Program-made: the position numbers and the translations under genes
The notes under the pieces: model-generated
Told to the model about the DNA's origin: nothing
Seen by the model: the letters and a program-made list of their open reading frames with translations, nothing else
Databases searched by the model: none
Part shown: positions 14,620-22,063 of the stretch, in pieces
Numbering within the stretch: the stretch's first letter is position 1
How the letters are laid out: every line of letters begins with the position of its first letter
Assembly (NCBI GenBank): GCA_029563035.1
Contig: JAKQTP010000229.1
Location: 1 to 23,198 of the forward strand
Origin: an archaeon
GTDB lineage: Archaea > Iainarchaeota > Iainarchaeia > CSSED10-239
Direction: 5' to 3'
Length of the DNA: 23,198 nucleotides

Positions 14620-14796
14620 TTATCCTCTTAAATATGTTTTTTGTTTAGTACCAGAAAAATTTTCGTTCATTGTTTGTTCTGTAGGATACATCACTAATTC
14701 TTCTACAAGAGAATCTTCTTTTAGTTTGTTATACATATCTAATGTTATACAAGCCTTTCTTTTTTCTTTATCATATAAATATGTTACATATATCAT
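14620..14796 (-). CDS. 58-residue hypothetical protein
   Basis: The product begins MIYVTYLYDKEKRKACITLD and ends TKQKTYLRG; a Met/Thr-rich middle (YPTEQTMNENFSGT) has no recognisable motif. Its ATG overlaps the preceding gene's stop as ATGA and its own stop lies four bases before the next ATG, so it fits exactly into the operon. Coding status is supported by this fit and by codon use like the neighbours. Function unknown. Confidence 0.65.
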   Translation of the reverse strand: MIYVTYLYDKEKRKACITLDMYNKLKEDSLVEELVMYPTEQTMNENFSGTKQKTYLRG

Positions 14797-15191
14797 TCTG
14801 CTCTATAAATTTTTATTTCTTGTTCATTAATTAATTCTGTCTTATATAAATATTTTTCATCTGCGCCTTTATAACTCTTATTTTTTATCTGTGATAACAA
14901 TAAGAGCATCATACAATATAATTTTTTGTTTATAGCTAATTCTGAACCATAGAAAACATAGTAATCACCGAATATATTTTGTATTTGATAAAATAAAGCT
15001 ACTTTTCCCTCTCCCTTTAAGAAGTTTACAATATAAGTATTTGCATCATGGTCAGTTAAAGTATTTCTTAATGTAGATTCTTTAACCACACATTGATAAT
15101 ATATCAAATAACAATAGTTTGTTTCTTTATCTTTCTTTTTAGAAAAGAAATTTGATATTCTGTTTAATATTTGTATTATTTTATTTTTCAT
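14793..15191 (-). CDS. Hypothetical protein
   Basis: 132 residues, not recognised. A basic amphipathic N-terminus (MKNKIIQILNRISNFFSKKK) precedes a globular-looking middle with many Tyr (NYCYLIYYQCVV, NIFGDYYVFYGSEL) and a hydrophobic helix YCMMLLLLSQI (about 92-102) that is short for a transmembrane segment. The N-terminus could lie on the membrane surface. It is seven bases downstream of the nuclease-like gene and overlaps the following 58-codon gene by ATGA, so it belongs to a co-transcribed run. Confidence 0.75.
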   Translation of the reverse strand: MKNKIIQILNRISNFFSKKKDKETNYCYLIYYQCVVKESTLRNTLTDHDANTYIVNFLKGEGKVALFYQIQNIFGDYYVFYGSELAINKKLYCMMLLLLSQIKNKSYKGADEKYLYKTELINEQEIKIYRAE

Positions 15192-15198
15192 AAGATTT

Positions 15199-15735
15199 TT
15201 AAATCTTTGTTATTTTAAAAAAATAATCACCGTCTTCTTTTGCATAAACAATTTTACAATTATCTTTTAAATATGTACTTAATTTTAATTTTACTATATA
15301 TAAGCTTTGTTCTAATGTTTTGGCAAATTTATTATTGTCTTTTATATGGCAACCGGGCATATAATTTATAGAATATAAATAATTCCTAAGCCCATCTATA
15401 TCTTTTATATATTTTTCTAAATGTTCATTTATTTTTATAATCCCAAGGTGATTATAAAAATAGTATTTTGAAATAGTAGAATCTCTAAAAGGATGTCTAG
15501 TTATATATTTTTTCATAGAAGCTCTATAATTTAAAAGATATATATCTGGAGTATATTTTACATCTACAGGCTCAAATGAATCTTGCTCTTTAAACTTAAA
15601 CCAATAATCAACCCCCTTAAATTTATCATTAAAAAAAGAAGCTTTCTTATATTGTATATTATTTTTCTCACAATATAATTCAAAAACACTTTCACCTTTT
15701 TTTTGAAAATCAGTACTTCTTTGATTATATTTCAT
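15199..15735 (-). CDS. Putative PD-(D/E)XK-type nuclease
   Basis: 178 residues. The N-terminal 60 residues fit a restriction-nuclease-like core: helix QKKGESVFELYCEKN (E15/E19), strand FKGVDYWFKF with D43, then EPVDVKY with D58-V-K60 as the D-x-K pair. The rest (YKxxxRHPFRDSTISKYYF-like segment and a C-terminal FFKITKI strand) is not recognised. Such small nucleases in phages can degrade host DNA, resolve replication intermediates or act as endonucleases in recombination; which applies here is unknown. It is three bases downstream of its operon neighbour. The call depends on three short motifs and is moderate. Confidence 0.6.
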   Translation of the reverse strand: MKYNQRSTDFQKKGESVFELYCEKNNIQYKKASFFNDKFKGVDYWFKFKEQDSFEPVDVKYTPDIYLLNYRASMKKYITRHPFRDSTISKYYFYNHLGIIKINEHLEKYIKDIDGLRNYLYSINYMPGCHIKDNNKFAKTLEQSLYIVKLKLSTYLKDNCKIVYAKEDGDYFFKITKI

Positions 15736-15738
15736 ACA

Positions 15739-15984
15739 TTATTGTAATAAAAATTTTGACTTCGTATATAACCTCCAGAAAATTAATTTTAATTTCTTAT
15801 CAAATAAATTAGAAATTTTTATTAAATCTTCTTTTGAGATTTCTTCCTGTAAAGTTATATATTTTTTTTTAGAAATAAAAACATCATTATATAATAAGCC
15901 TTCAGATATAAATTTACAATCTTTAGAGTTAATTTCTAAACCCTCAGAATATTTATTCGAATCTTCTATAATTAATAATTTCAT
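15739..15984 (-). CDS. Hypothetical protein
   Basis: 81 residues, not recognised. It begins MKLLIIEDSNKYSEGLEINS and ends KLKLIFWRLYTKSKFLLQ; the middle has a short S/K/Y-rich segment (FISKKKYITLQEEISKEDLI). No motif or membrane segment is clear. Its ATG overlaps the preceding stop as TAATG, and the next gene follows after three bases, so it is part of a coupled operon. Confidence 0.7.
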   Translation of the reverse strand: MKLLIIEDSNKYSEGLEINSKDCKFISEGLLYNDVFISKKKYITLQEEISKEDLIKISNLFDKKLKLIFWRLYTKSKFLLQ

Positions 15985-16730
15985 TATTTATTTATTAATT
16001 GACCTGTTCCATAACCCAATCCAAAACCCACCAATCCTGTGAAAGTAGGTAATAATATATTTTTTGCTTTTTGCCCTTTACTTAAATTTGGTTTAGGTAT
16101 ATATATTTGGTCTGCACCTATAATAGAAGAGTTTGGGTCATCTAAATAATACCTAGCCGTATATCCTTTTTTATCTTCCGTTACAATAGATTTTATTTTC
16201 ACTTTATAAACATAATTGAAATTAAGTTTTGGATTATTTTGATTAATTAATACCTCGCCAAAATATTTAAAATTCTTATTTTCATCAGTAATAGAATCAT
16301 TAAATTTGTAAATGCCATCTAAATTATTTTCTGAAATTTCACCATTTAAACTATCTTGTAAATTATAGAGTTCTATTAAATCTGTATATTTAGAATCTTT
16401 TGTTTCTAATTCTATTTGCAATGCCGCCACTAATTTTTTTTCTTTTTCTAACTCCTTAATAAATTTATTTGTTTCAGGATTATTGGATTTTATTCCCTCT
16501 TCTATAATTTGTTTTGGGTGCATTGTTATCACAGATTTTTGATAAAAAGTATCTGTTTTTGTTTTTACATGAATGATGGAATCATTCATAGCATTAATAG
16601 TCTCAATAGTTCTCTTTTGTGTATTTATCTTTTTACAGCCTCTTATGGTGGTTATTGATAAAATGAAGATTAGTGCCGCTAATCCAATTAATAGGTATTT
16701 TATAATCTTGTCTTTTATATCTTGTTTCAT
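15984..16730 (-). CDS. Membrane-anchored protein with periplasmic coiled coil; possible spanin-like protein
   Basis: 248 residues. A basic N-terminus (KQDIKDKIIK) leads into a transmembrane segment (about 11-28, YLLIGLAALIFILSITTI) followed by RGCKK. The Cys is not in a standard lipobox because of the Arg before Gly. After the membrane segment is a long charged helical region (KFIKELEKEKKLVAALQIEL, about 88-115), a more globular part (FNYVYKVKIKSIVTEDKKGY, then TARYYL) and a C-terminal hydrophobic, Gly-rich stretch FTGLVGFGLGYGTG. An N-terminal anchor plus periplasmic coiled coil is the layout of inner-membrane spanins and of various Bacteroidetes-phage envelope proteins, so a lysis or envelope role is plausible but unproven. 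Three bases separate it from the upstream gene. Confidence 0.7.
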   Translation of the reverse strand: MKQDIKDKIIKYLLIGLAALIFILSITTIRGCKKINTQKRTIETINAMNDSIIHVKTKTDTFYQKSVITMHPKQIIEEGIKSNNPETNKFIKELEKEKKLVAALQIELETKDSKYTDLIELYNLQDSLNGEISENNLDGIYKFNDSITDENKNFKYFGEVLINQNNPKLNFNYVYKVKIKSIVTEDKKGYTARYYLDDPNSSIIGADQIYIPKPNLSKGQKAKNILLPTFTGLVGFGLGYGTGQLINK

Positions 16731-16733
16731 AAT

Positions 16734-17015
16734 TTATTTTTTAGTTCTTAAATATGCAATAGAATCTTTCATTTTAAGCTCGATATGCTTACTCGTTATA
16801 TTAAACATGCTAACCTTTTTATACATTTCTAAAAGTTCTTCATATTGATTTTTAACATTCTTGCTATTATCAAATAAATCTTTCTGATATTTTTCTTTAC
16901 CTTTCTTTAAACTATTTGATAATATTTCTAATTCTGCTATATAATTATCTAGTTTGATAACATATAATTGGTCTTTATTTTCAAAATCTTCTTTTAATAT
17001 TTTTCTTAATGACAT
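16734..17015 (-). CDS. Small coiled-coil hypothetical protein
   Basis: 93 residues, strongly helical and charged: MSLRKILKEDFENKDQ, LDNYIAELEILSNSLKKGKE, KNQYEELLEMYKKV and a C-terminal HIELKMKDSIAYLRTKK. No family recognised. The N-terminal RKILKED contains an L-K-E tripeptide but not the KTGK module. ACTATTTAA lies 13 bases before the ATG, directly after the SbcDC stop, so this gene probably heads its own transcript for the 14.4-17.0 kb run. Confidence 0.7.
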   Translation of the reverse strand: MSLRKILKEDFENKDQLYVIKLDNYIAELEILSNSLKKGKEKYQKDLFDNSKNVKNQYEELLEMYKKVSMFNITSKHIELKMKDSIAYLRTKK

Positions 17016-17028
17016 TTGATATTTTCTT

Positions 17029-17037
17029 TTAAATAGT
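17029..17037 (-). promoter_or_regulatory. ACTATTTAA motif upstream of the 17015 gene
   Basis: Minus-strand ACTATTTAA, 13 bases before the ATG and one base past the SbcDC TAA stop (TAAAACTATTTAAA). Confidence 0.6.
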
Positions 17038-17038
17038 T

Positions 17039-20011
17039 TTATTTTATAATTGTATCCAGCCCTTCCTTCTCCAACTCTAAATTAAAATCAAAGCAACATT
17101 TAAGAGAATCAATATGAGATACAACCAAAATTTTATCATTGTATTTTTTTAATCTATTTAGAAAATTAACAACCAACTCTAAATTTATTGAATCTAATGT
17201 ACCAAACCCTTCATCTATAATAAATAGATTTAACTTGTTTAATTCACTAATTTGATTAAAAGAATTTTTAAGAGATAAATCAATTAAAAAAGATTCCATA
17301 CCTGAACATAGTGAAGCGTATTGCTCTTCTCCGGATTCATCATAAAAGAAAACCTCTATCTCATTTTTATCAGATATTTTTAATTCTAAATTAAAATCAA
17401 AATCTAATAGTAGTTCTTCTAGAAAATTATTAATAGAATCTACCTTATTATTAATAATAATTGAACGAATTCCTTTTTTGTTCATTCCCTTAACATATAA
17501 TTCTAGATAAGATACTTTGGTTTCTATATCTATTATTTCATTTTTTATCTTAAGGATTCTATCTTCTTTATCTTTTAATAATAAATTCTTTTTTTCTATC
17601 TCTCTCTTAGATAAATCAAAATCTTGTAACTTTTTATTTACTATTTTTAAATCTTGCTCTAATAAATCTATATCATCTTTTAATTTTTGTTTTTTTTCTA
17701 AAACACTTTTCTCTAATTTATATCTTCTTACTGAATCTTCTAATAAAATATTTTCTTTTTCATATTTAGATACTAAATTTTGTTTCTCAGATATCTCAGA
17801 AATTAAATCGTTTACTTTTTTATAATCATCTTTACTTTTTCTAATCTCAATTTCTTTTGTCTTTATATCCTGTTCTAATTTAGAAATTTCATCAATTAAC
17901 AAAATAGATTTAGTTTCGTTTTCGGCCTCATTTATATTTTCAAATAATCTCTTGCAAGTTATACATTTGGTATTTTTTAAATTAGATAATTCAGCCTTTA
18001 AATCATTTAATTTTTTATATAAATCTTTATCAACTTGAAGATGTATTATCTCATCATACTTCTCATGTTTGTTTTTTAAGACTGAATCAATTTTATTTTT
18101 TTCTGTTAATTTTGACTCTACAAGGTTGTTTAATAAAATTATTTGTTCTTTGTTTTTATCGATTTTGCCTTTTGTTGTATTAAAATCAAAATTCTCATAT
18201 TCTAACTTTATAGAGTAATACTTTTGTTTTAGAATATCTATTTTTGTTACTATATCTTGTTTCTTATCAACTATCTCTTTGTCAATGATAGTTATTGTTA
18301 ATAAAGATAAATCTTGTATCAAAACACTTAAATCTCGTTCTTCTTCTTTTATTTGTTCCGCCTTGAAACTAATTTGTTGATTATATTTTTTTAAATCAAG
18401 ATTAGATAATTCATATTTTTGTTCATATACTAATAAGTTTAAAATTTTTGTGAAATAATCAAATCTGCCACTTTGATTTAAATCTAAAAATCTCTTACCA
18501 TACATTTGAGAATAAAAATTAGAAAGAACTAAATTATCATAATCGACAATATCTTCATTTATTTTCTTTAATGTATCTAATTGCTTCTTCTCTGTTTTAT
18601 TAATTATATTATCATCTTCTATTTCATAATAATTTACCTTGCTGTCATCATCAAATGAAATAATTTTATCTATCTTATATTTTTTATTATTTGTTTTCAA
18701 GATAGTGCTGAGAGTTGCATTTTCTTTGCTGTTTTTATTGATTAAGAATTTTTTCTTCGGAACATTCCTTAATGTATAATTTGTCAAATTAAATAATAAA
18801 CTATCTAATAAAAAACTCTTGCCGGTTTTATTCTTCGCTGAAATCCCTATTATACCTTCTAAAAATTCAAAATCTATTTTTTGTTTTTTGCCAAAAGGTC
18901 CAAAATTAGAAATTTCATGATAATCTAAATCTATTATTTGTGGAATGATTATTTTGTCTTTTATATTATCTGAATATTCTTTATCTAATTCATTTAATAA
19001 AATTAAAATATTATCTGGTATTTCTAAATTCTTAAAATACTCATTAAAATAATTTTTATTCTCACTTTTCTTTAAGCTAGCGCCTTCTTTTAAAAATACT
19101 TTCTTTTGATTTATATTAAAGACAGTATATTGCTTTAATTCTTTAACTAAATCTTTATATACTTCTTTATTATAATTTAATTTTGAGCCCTGGAATATTA
19201 ATCTTATTTTTAATTTAGAATATTTTTTAGATAAATATTCTAAATCTTTTTTATTTAAAGTAAATGTAAAACAATTATCTAATTCAATTGTGTATAAAAA
19301 ATAATTAGATTCTAGATTTAATTCTCTTGCTATATATTTATTATCTATTAACTCCCAAATTAATCCGCCTTTGCTATAATCATTTGTCTCTCCCCAATCA
19401 ATTTGATACAAACTTGAACAATAAGCAATTTCATTATTTCTAAAAAATTGCCTCTTGTGAATATCAGCTAACATTACCACATCGCAATCTTTAAACATAT
19501 CCAAAGAAACTCCCTTATCTAAAATTTGACCATTGTGTAATTTACTTCCAGAAACAACTCCATGATAACAGCCAATGGTTAGGTCATTGTGTTTTATTTT
19601 TTCAAATTCTTTATTATCTAAGTCACTCCAAACCCACCAATCTATATTATATAAATTATATGAACCACTATCTTTTAAAAAATGTATAGAATGTTTTGTT
19701 TTTAAATTATCTACAATTGGAGTTAGAGCATCTAATCTATCTATATTATTATTCCAATCATGATTTCCTATAATCATAACAATAGGTATAAGATTAGATA
19801 TCGTTATAAAGAAATCATTTAATAGAGTTAATTGTTCCGGAGAATATTTATTATAATCATGCACAACATCTCCGCCTATATAACATAAATCAATCTTATT
19901 ATTTATTATAGATTTTTCTAATAAGGTTATTAATTCCCTTACTTGCTCATGGTCTTGAAATAATTTAAAGTGCAAATCTCCTATATGAAGAATCTTATTT
20001 GGTTTTATCAT
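17039..20011 (-). CDS. SbcD-SbcC (T4 gp47-gp46, Mre11-Rad50) single-chain fusion
   Basis: 990 residues. Residues 1-250 are an Mre11/SbcD metallophosphoesterase: HIGDLHF (D12, H14), GGDVVHD (D48), IGNHDWN (N83, H84, D85), GCYHG (H150) and ADIHKR (H185). Residues 360-990 are an SbcC/Rad50 ATPase: SNFGPFG, Walker A SAKNKTGKS (391-399), two long coiled-coil arms flanking a zinc hook CITC (C683, C686), signature-like LCSGMESFLID (901-911), Walker B LFIIDEGFGTLD (929-940) and VVSHID. In T4 these are two proteins that resect DNA ends for recombination-dependent replication; here both lie in one uninterrupted frame. The coiled coil is short, about 150 residues per arm. No ACTATTTAA precedes it; a terminator and a TATATTTG box do, consistent with expression by the host polymerase at an earlier stage (inference). 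Confidence 0.95.
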   Translation of the reverse strand: MIKPNKILHIGDLHFKLFQDHEQVRELITLLEKSIINNKIDLCYIGGDVVHDYNKYSPEQLTLLNDFFITISNLIPIVMIIGNHDWNNNIDRLDALTPIVDNLKTKHSIHFLKDSGSYNLYNIDWWVWSDLDNKEFEKIKHNDLTIGCYHGVVSGSKLHNGQILDKGVSLDMFKDCDVVMLADIHKRQFFRNNEIAYCSSLYQIDWGETNDYSKGGLIWELIDNKYIARELNLESNYFLYTIELDNCFTFTLNKKDLEYLSKKYSKLKIRLIFQGSKLNYNKEVYKDLVKELKQYTVFNINQKKVFLKEGASLKKSENKNYFNEYFKNLEIPDNILILLNELDKEYSDNIKDKIIIPQIIDLDYHEISNFGPFGKKQKIDFEFLEGIIGISAKNKTGKSFLLDSLLFNLTNYTLRNVPKKKFLINKNSKENATLSTILKTNNKKYKIDKIISFDDDSKVNYYEIEDDNIINKTEKKQLDTLKKINEDIVDYDNLVLSNFYSQMYGKRFLDLNQSGRFDYFTKILNLLVYEQKYELSNLDLKKYNQQISFKAEQIKEEERDLSVLIQDLSLLTITIIDKEIVDKKQDIVTKIDILKQKYYSIKLEYENFDFNTTKGKIDKNKEQIILLNNLVESKLTEKNKIDSVLKNKHEKYDEIIHLQVDKDLYKKLNDLKAELSNLKNTKCITCKRLFENINEAENETKSILLIDEISKLEQDIKTKEIEIRKSKDDYKKVNDLISEISEKQNLVSKYEKENILLEDSVRRYKLEKSVLEKKQKLKDDIDLLEQDLKIVNKKLQDFDLSKREIEKKNLLLKDKEDRILKIKNEIIDIETKVSYLELYVKGMNKKGIRSIIINNKVDSINNFLEELLLDFDFNLELKISDKNEIEVFFYDESGEEQYASLCSGMESFLIDLSLKNSFNQISELNKLNLFIIDEGFGTLDSINLELVVNFLNRLKKYNDKILVVSHIDSLKCCFDFNLELEKEGLDTIIK

Positions 20012-20015
20012 ATCA

Positions 20016-20023
20016 CAAATATA
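20016..20023 (-). promoter_or_regulatory. Possible Bacteroidetes-type -7 box before the SbcDC gene
   Basis: Minus-strand TATATTTG matches TAnnTTTG and lies four bases before the ATG, right after a terminator. Transcription would start at or just past the ATG, so the message would be leaderless or a later start used. No clear -33 element is visible. Confidence 0.3.
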
Positions 20024-20025
20024 AA

Positions 20026-20053
20026 AAAAGTTATGTGTAGAAACATAACTTTT
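20026..20053 (-). terminator. Rho-independent terminator downstream of the repeat-protein tail
   Basis: Perfect 10-bp inverted repeat AAAAGTTATG / CATAACTTTT with an 8-base loop, followed on the minus strand by a T-rich stretch. It ends the transcript of the 20093-22019 gene and lies 40 bases past the TAA of the +1-frame tail, which supports that tail being the true end of the gene. Confidence 0.85.
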
Positions 20054-20092
20054 ATTATTTTAATTAGAAATTTTAAAAATCTTTTTTATATC

Positions 20093-20458
20093 TTAAATAT
20101 CTGCTGGTTCTATATTTGTATAATATGCATATTTACTAAAAGATCGGTCACCTTCATCGTTTAATAAACAAAGTTTGCCTTTAGGTGTAATCCAACTAAC
20201 TAAACCCACATTAAAAACATCTTCTTTATCTTGGTTAGGATTGCTTTTTAATCTAAAATAAGTATCCAAAGGCAAGTTTTTAAAAAATTTATTAAATAAT
20301 TGTTTAAATTGTAATGGGTGATTTTCTTTAAAATATTTTGCATCATCATCTAAATCAACATTCCCTTCAACATCACCTCCTGCTTTACCTAATTTATCAA
20401 ATAAATGTTCATATTCATTTTTGGAAGAATTAGAAAATTTGCTAAAAAGATGAATTGC
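20093..20458 (-). pseudogene. +1-frame C-terminal tail of the repeat-protein gene (frameshifted continuation)
   Basis: An open frame of 121 codons plus stop joins the repeat-protein gene at its GGGGG run (20458-20462) in the +1 frame. It encodes AIHLFSKFSNSSKNEYEHLF, DKLGKAGGDVEGNVDLDDDA, then a segment ending FNVGLVSWITPKGKLCLLND and KYAYYTNIEPADI. There is no ATG in the frame; the first possible start is a TTG near 20275. The segment GGDVEGNVDLDD echoes VDVEGDVDLRD just before the repeats of the parent gene, suggesting one protein. With a +1 shift the whole product would be 641 residues. The cause may be a one-base error or mutation in G5, a misjoined repeat copy, or programmed frameshifting; the first two are more likely. 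Confidence 0.6.
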
Positions 20459-22019
20459 CCCCTTGTAAAGAAGTTAAGTTGTTGTGGGCACAATAAAAAT
20501 CCCCACCAACAGTTTGCGGTGCCCCTGCAAGTGAGGTTAATTTGTTATTGGTACAAGTAAAACCCCCACCAACAGTTTGCGGTCCCCCTTGTAAAGAAGT
20601 TAAGTTGTTGTGGGCACAATAAAAATCCCCACCAACAGTTTGCGGTGCCCCTGCAAGTGAGGTTAAGTTGTTATTGGCACAATAAAAACCCCCACCAACA
20701 GTTTGCGGTGCCTCTGCAAGTGAGGTTAAGTTGTTATTGGCACAATAAAAACCCCCACCAACAGTTTGCGGTGCCCCTGCAAGTGAGGTTAAGTTGTTAT
20801 TGGCACAAGTAAAATACCCTGTTACTTTTCCAAATTGTATAGGGATAGATTTAAGGGTTTTATCCCTTAAATCTACATCTCCTTCAACATCAACAGTTCC
20901 ATTAGAATTAATTGTATAATTTTCTACTCCCATCTTATCTAACCAATCTTTAATTTCATCTTGGTCTCCTTTAGAATTGTTACCTGCTTTACCTAAATCT
21001 ATTGTAGCATTTTGTGCCACATAACCTTTTAATTGACTTTGTGGTACCGAATCCATGATATAATCTCCTAATAAACCTTTTTCAACTTCTATATAGATTT
21101 TCTTAAATTCTGCAACATCATCTAAGTTGCCCATAATTAAATCTAGAGTCTTAGAAACCTTAGCAATATTTATCTCAGTTTCTTTAGATATTATTTTTGA
21201 AAGTGATGTGATAACGGTTTTATTTAATTTTGATTTCTTCTCAAAAGAAACAAATTCTGAAGCAGTTTCAAAATTATCAAAGAATTCATTAATGATAATC
21301 AATAACTGTCCTTTTGTTACCGATAAATCTCCTTCAAGGCAATCTTTAATAAATTTAGAAGTATTAGCTCCTAAAGATTCTTTTAATGTTTTAGGTCTGT
21401 CTTGAAAAGAAACTTTTTTTCCGGTCTTTGATTCTATTAATTTAATAGCATCACTTAATTTAAAAGTTTTTTTATTTTCTTTTAAAGGCTGTATTTTTGA
21501 TTCTAATTTATCTAAATTGCTATCAACTTTATTAACTAATATTGAATTTATTTTAGAAACTAAATTTGTTATTATACTTTTTATAGAATCAATTAAATTA
21601 GTAAACCAACCTTCTTTTAATGCTTTAAGAGGTTTTATACTTGCACTACCTGATTTTTTTACCATTTCTGTATGCTCATCTGTTAATTTTTGTAGAGTCT
21701 CTGCAAAACCATCAACCGTCTTTCCGTAAGTTGCATAAAGTCCTTGAACAATGCTTTCATAAGAAGTGTTTCTTGTTATTGAATCTAATGTTACAGTCAT
21801 AGTAAAATCCTCAAATCTTCTTGTTCTTTCTTCGATGCCATTAAACATAGAAACAATATCTTTTTTTACATTTAATTCTCTTGCTTGTAATTCATTTAAG
21901 TATTGTTCTTTTATTTTCTGTATTTCTTCTTTAATAAGTTTATATTCTTTTGCTTTATCATAGATGAGTTTATCTTTTGCTTTTTGAACCTGTACTAAAT
22001 CTAATTTTTGTAATGCCAT
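20442..22019 (-). CDS. Coiled-coil protein with KTGK module and C-terminal leucine-rich-like repeats
   Basis: 525 residues in the zero frame. Residues 1-60 are a charged coiled coil (KAKEYKLIKEEIQKIKEQYL). Residues 70-175 are helical with a possible amphipathic segment (GWFTNLIDSIKSIITNLVSK). Residues 187-214 hold an internal copy of the shared module (KLSDAIKLIESKTGKKV, then TLKE). A helical region follows, then a repeat cap NGTVDVEGDVDLRDKTLKSI and five full 21-residue repeats of form F[YT]C[AT][NH]N[NK]LTSLxxxPQTVGG, plus a sixth cut short in LTSLQGG-NSSF. Repeats of this NNxLTSL type form a solenoid and are common in phage and bacterial surface or adaptor proteins. The abrupt end two-thirds into a repeat and the in-register +1 tail indicate a frame disruption. 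ACTATTTAA lies 25 bases before the ATG. Function unknown; an internal or accessory virion protein is a guess. Confidence 0.8.
   Translation of the reverse strand: MALQKLDLVQVQKAKDKLIYDKAKEYKLIKEEIQKIKEQYLNELQARELNVKKDIVSMFNGIEERTRRFEDFTMTVTLDSITRNTSYESIVQGLYATYGKTVDGFAETLQKLTDEHTEMVKKSGSASIKPLKALKEGWFTNLIDSIKSIITNLVSKINSILVNKVDSNLDKLESKIQPLKENKKTFKLSDAIKLIESKTGKKVSFQDRPKTLKESLGANTSKFIKDCLEGDLSVTKGQLLIIINEFFDNFETASEFVSFEKKSKLNKTVITSLSKIISKETEINIAKVSKTLDLIMGNLDDVAEFKKIYIEVEKGLLGDYIMDSVPQSQLKGYVAQNATIDLGKAGNNSKGDQDEIKDWLDKMGVENYTINSNGTVDVEGDVDLRDKTLKSIPIQFGKVTGYFTCANNNLTSLAGAPQTVGGGFYCANNNLTSLAEAPQTVGGGFYCANNNLTSLAGAPQTVGGDFYCAHNNLTSLQGGPQTVGGGFTCTNNKLTSLAGAPQTVGGDFYCAHNNLTSLQGGNSSF
20460..20813 (-). 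repeat. Near-identical 63-bp tandem repeats encoding leucine-rich-like units
   Basis: Five full copies and one partial copy of a 63-bp unit. Two variants occur: one with CAGGGGCACCGCAAACTG (LAGAPQTV) and one with TTTACAAGGGGG (LQGG). A 'LQGG' unit block is repeated almost exactly (one full, one truncated), as if a two-unit block had been duplicated. Between like units only a few bases differ, far less than expected for old repeats, so the array is recently expanded or kept uniform by recombination. The frame disruption lies at the end of the last LQGG copy. Confidence 0.85.
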
Positions 22020-22034
22020 TTGAATTTTATTTTA

Positions 22035-22042
22035 TAACTTTG
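22035..22042 (+). promoter_or_regulatory. Possible host-type promoter for the plus-strand gene
   Basis: Plus-strand TAACTTTG matches the Bacteroidetes -7 box TAnnTTTG, 21 bases before the ATG at 22064. A TTTG at 22007-22010 could be the -33 element, though the 24-base spacer is longer than usual. It overlaps the divergent minus-strand leader. Confidence 0.35.
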
Positions 22043-22044
22043 TT

Positions 22045-22053
22045 TTAAATAGT
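22045..22053 (-). promoter_or_regulatory. ACTATTTAA motif upstream of the repeat-protein gene
   Basis: Minus-strand ACTATTTAA, 25 bases before the ATG at 22019, in the 44-base divergent region. This is the one copy that does not follow another minus-strand gene, so it cannot be explained as part of a stop-codon context. Confidence 0.65.
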
Positions 22054-22063
22054 AAAAAAAAAT

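Noticed and set aside
16573..16848. Plus-strand frame that looks like a multi-pass membrane protein
   Set aside because: It is the antisense of the hydrophobic segment and coiled coil of two well-packed minus-strand genes; its hydrophobicity comes from complementing A-rich codons.
17517..17825. Plus-strand frame of 102 codons within the SbcC region, and similar frames at 19575, 21127, 21517 and 21766
   Set aside because: Antisense shadows rich in F, S, L and I, as expected from the complement of Lys/Glu-rich coiled-coil codons.
19970..20164. Plus-strand frame across the terminator between the repeat-protein tail and SbcDC
   Set aside because: It runs through a hairpin and two antisense genes and has no supporting features.
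20460..20813. Regularly spaced repeats that might be taken for a CRISPR array
   Set aside because: The 63-bp units are contiguous with no unique spacers and encode in-frame 21-residue protein repeats.
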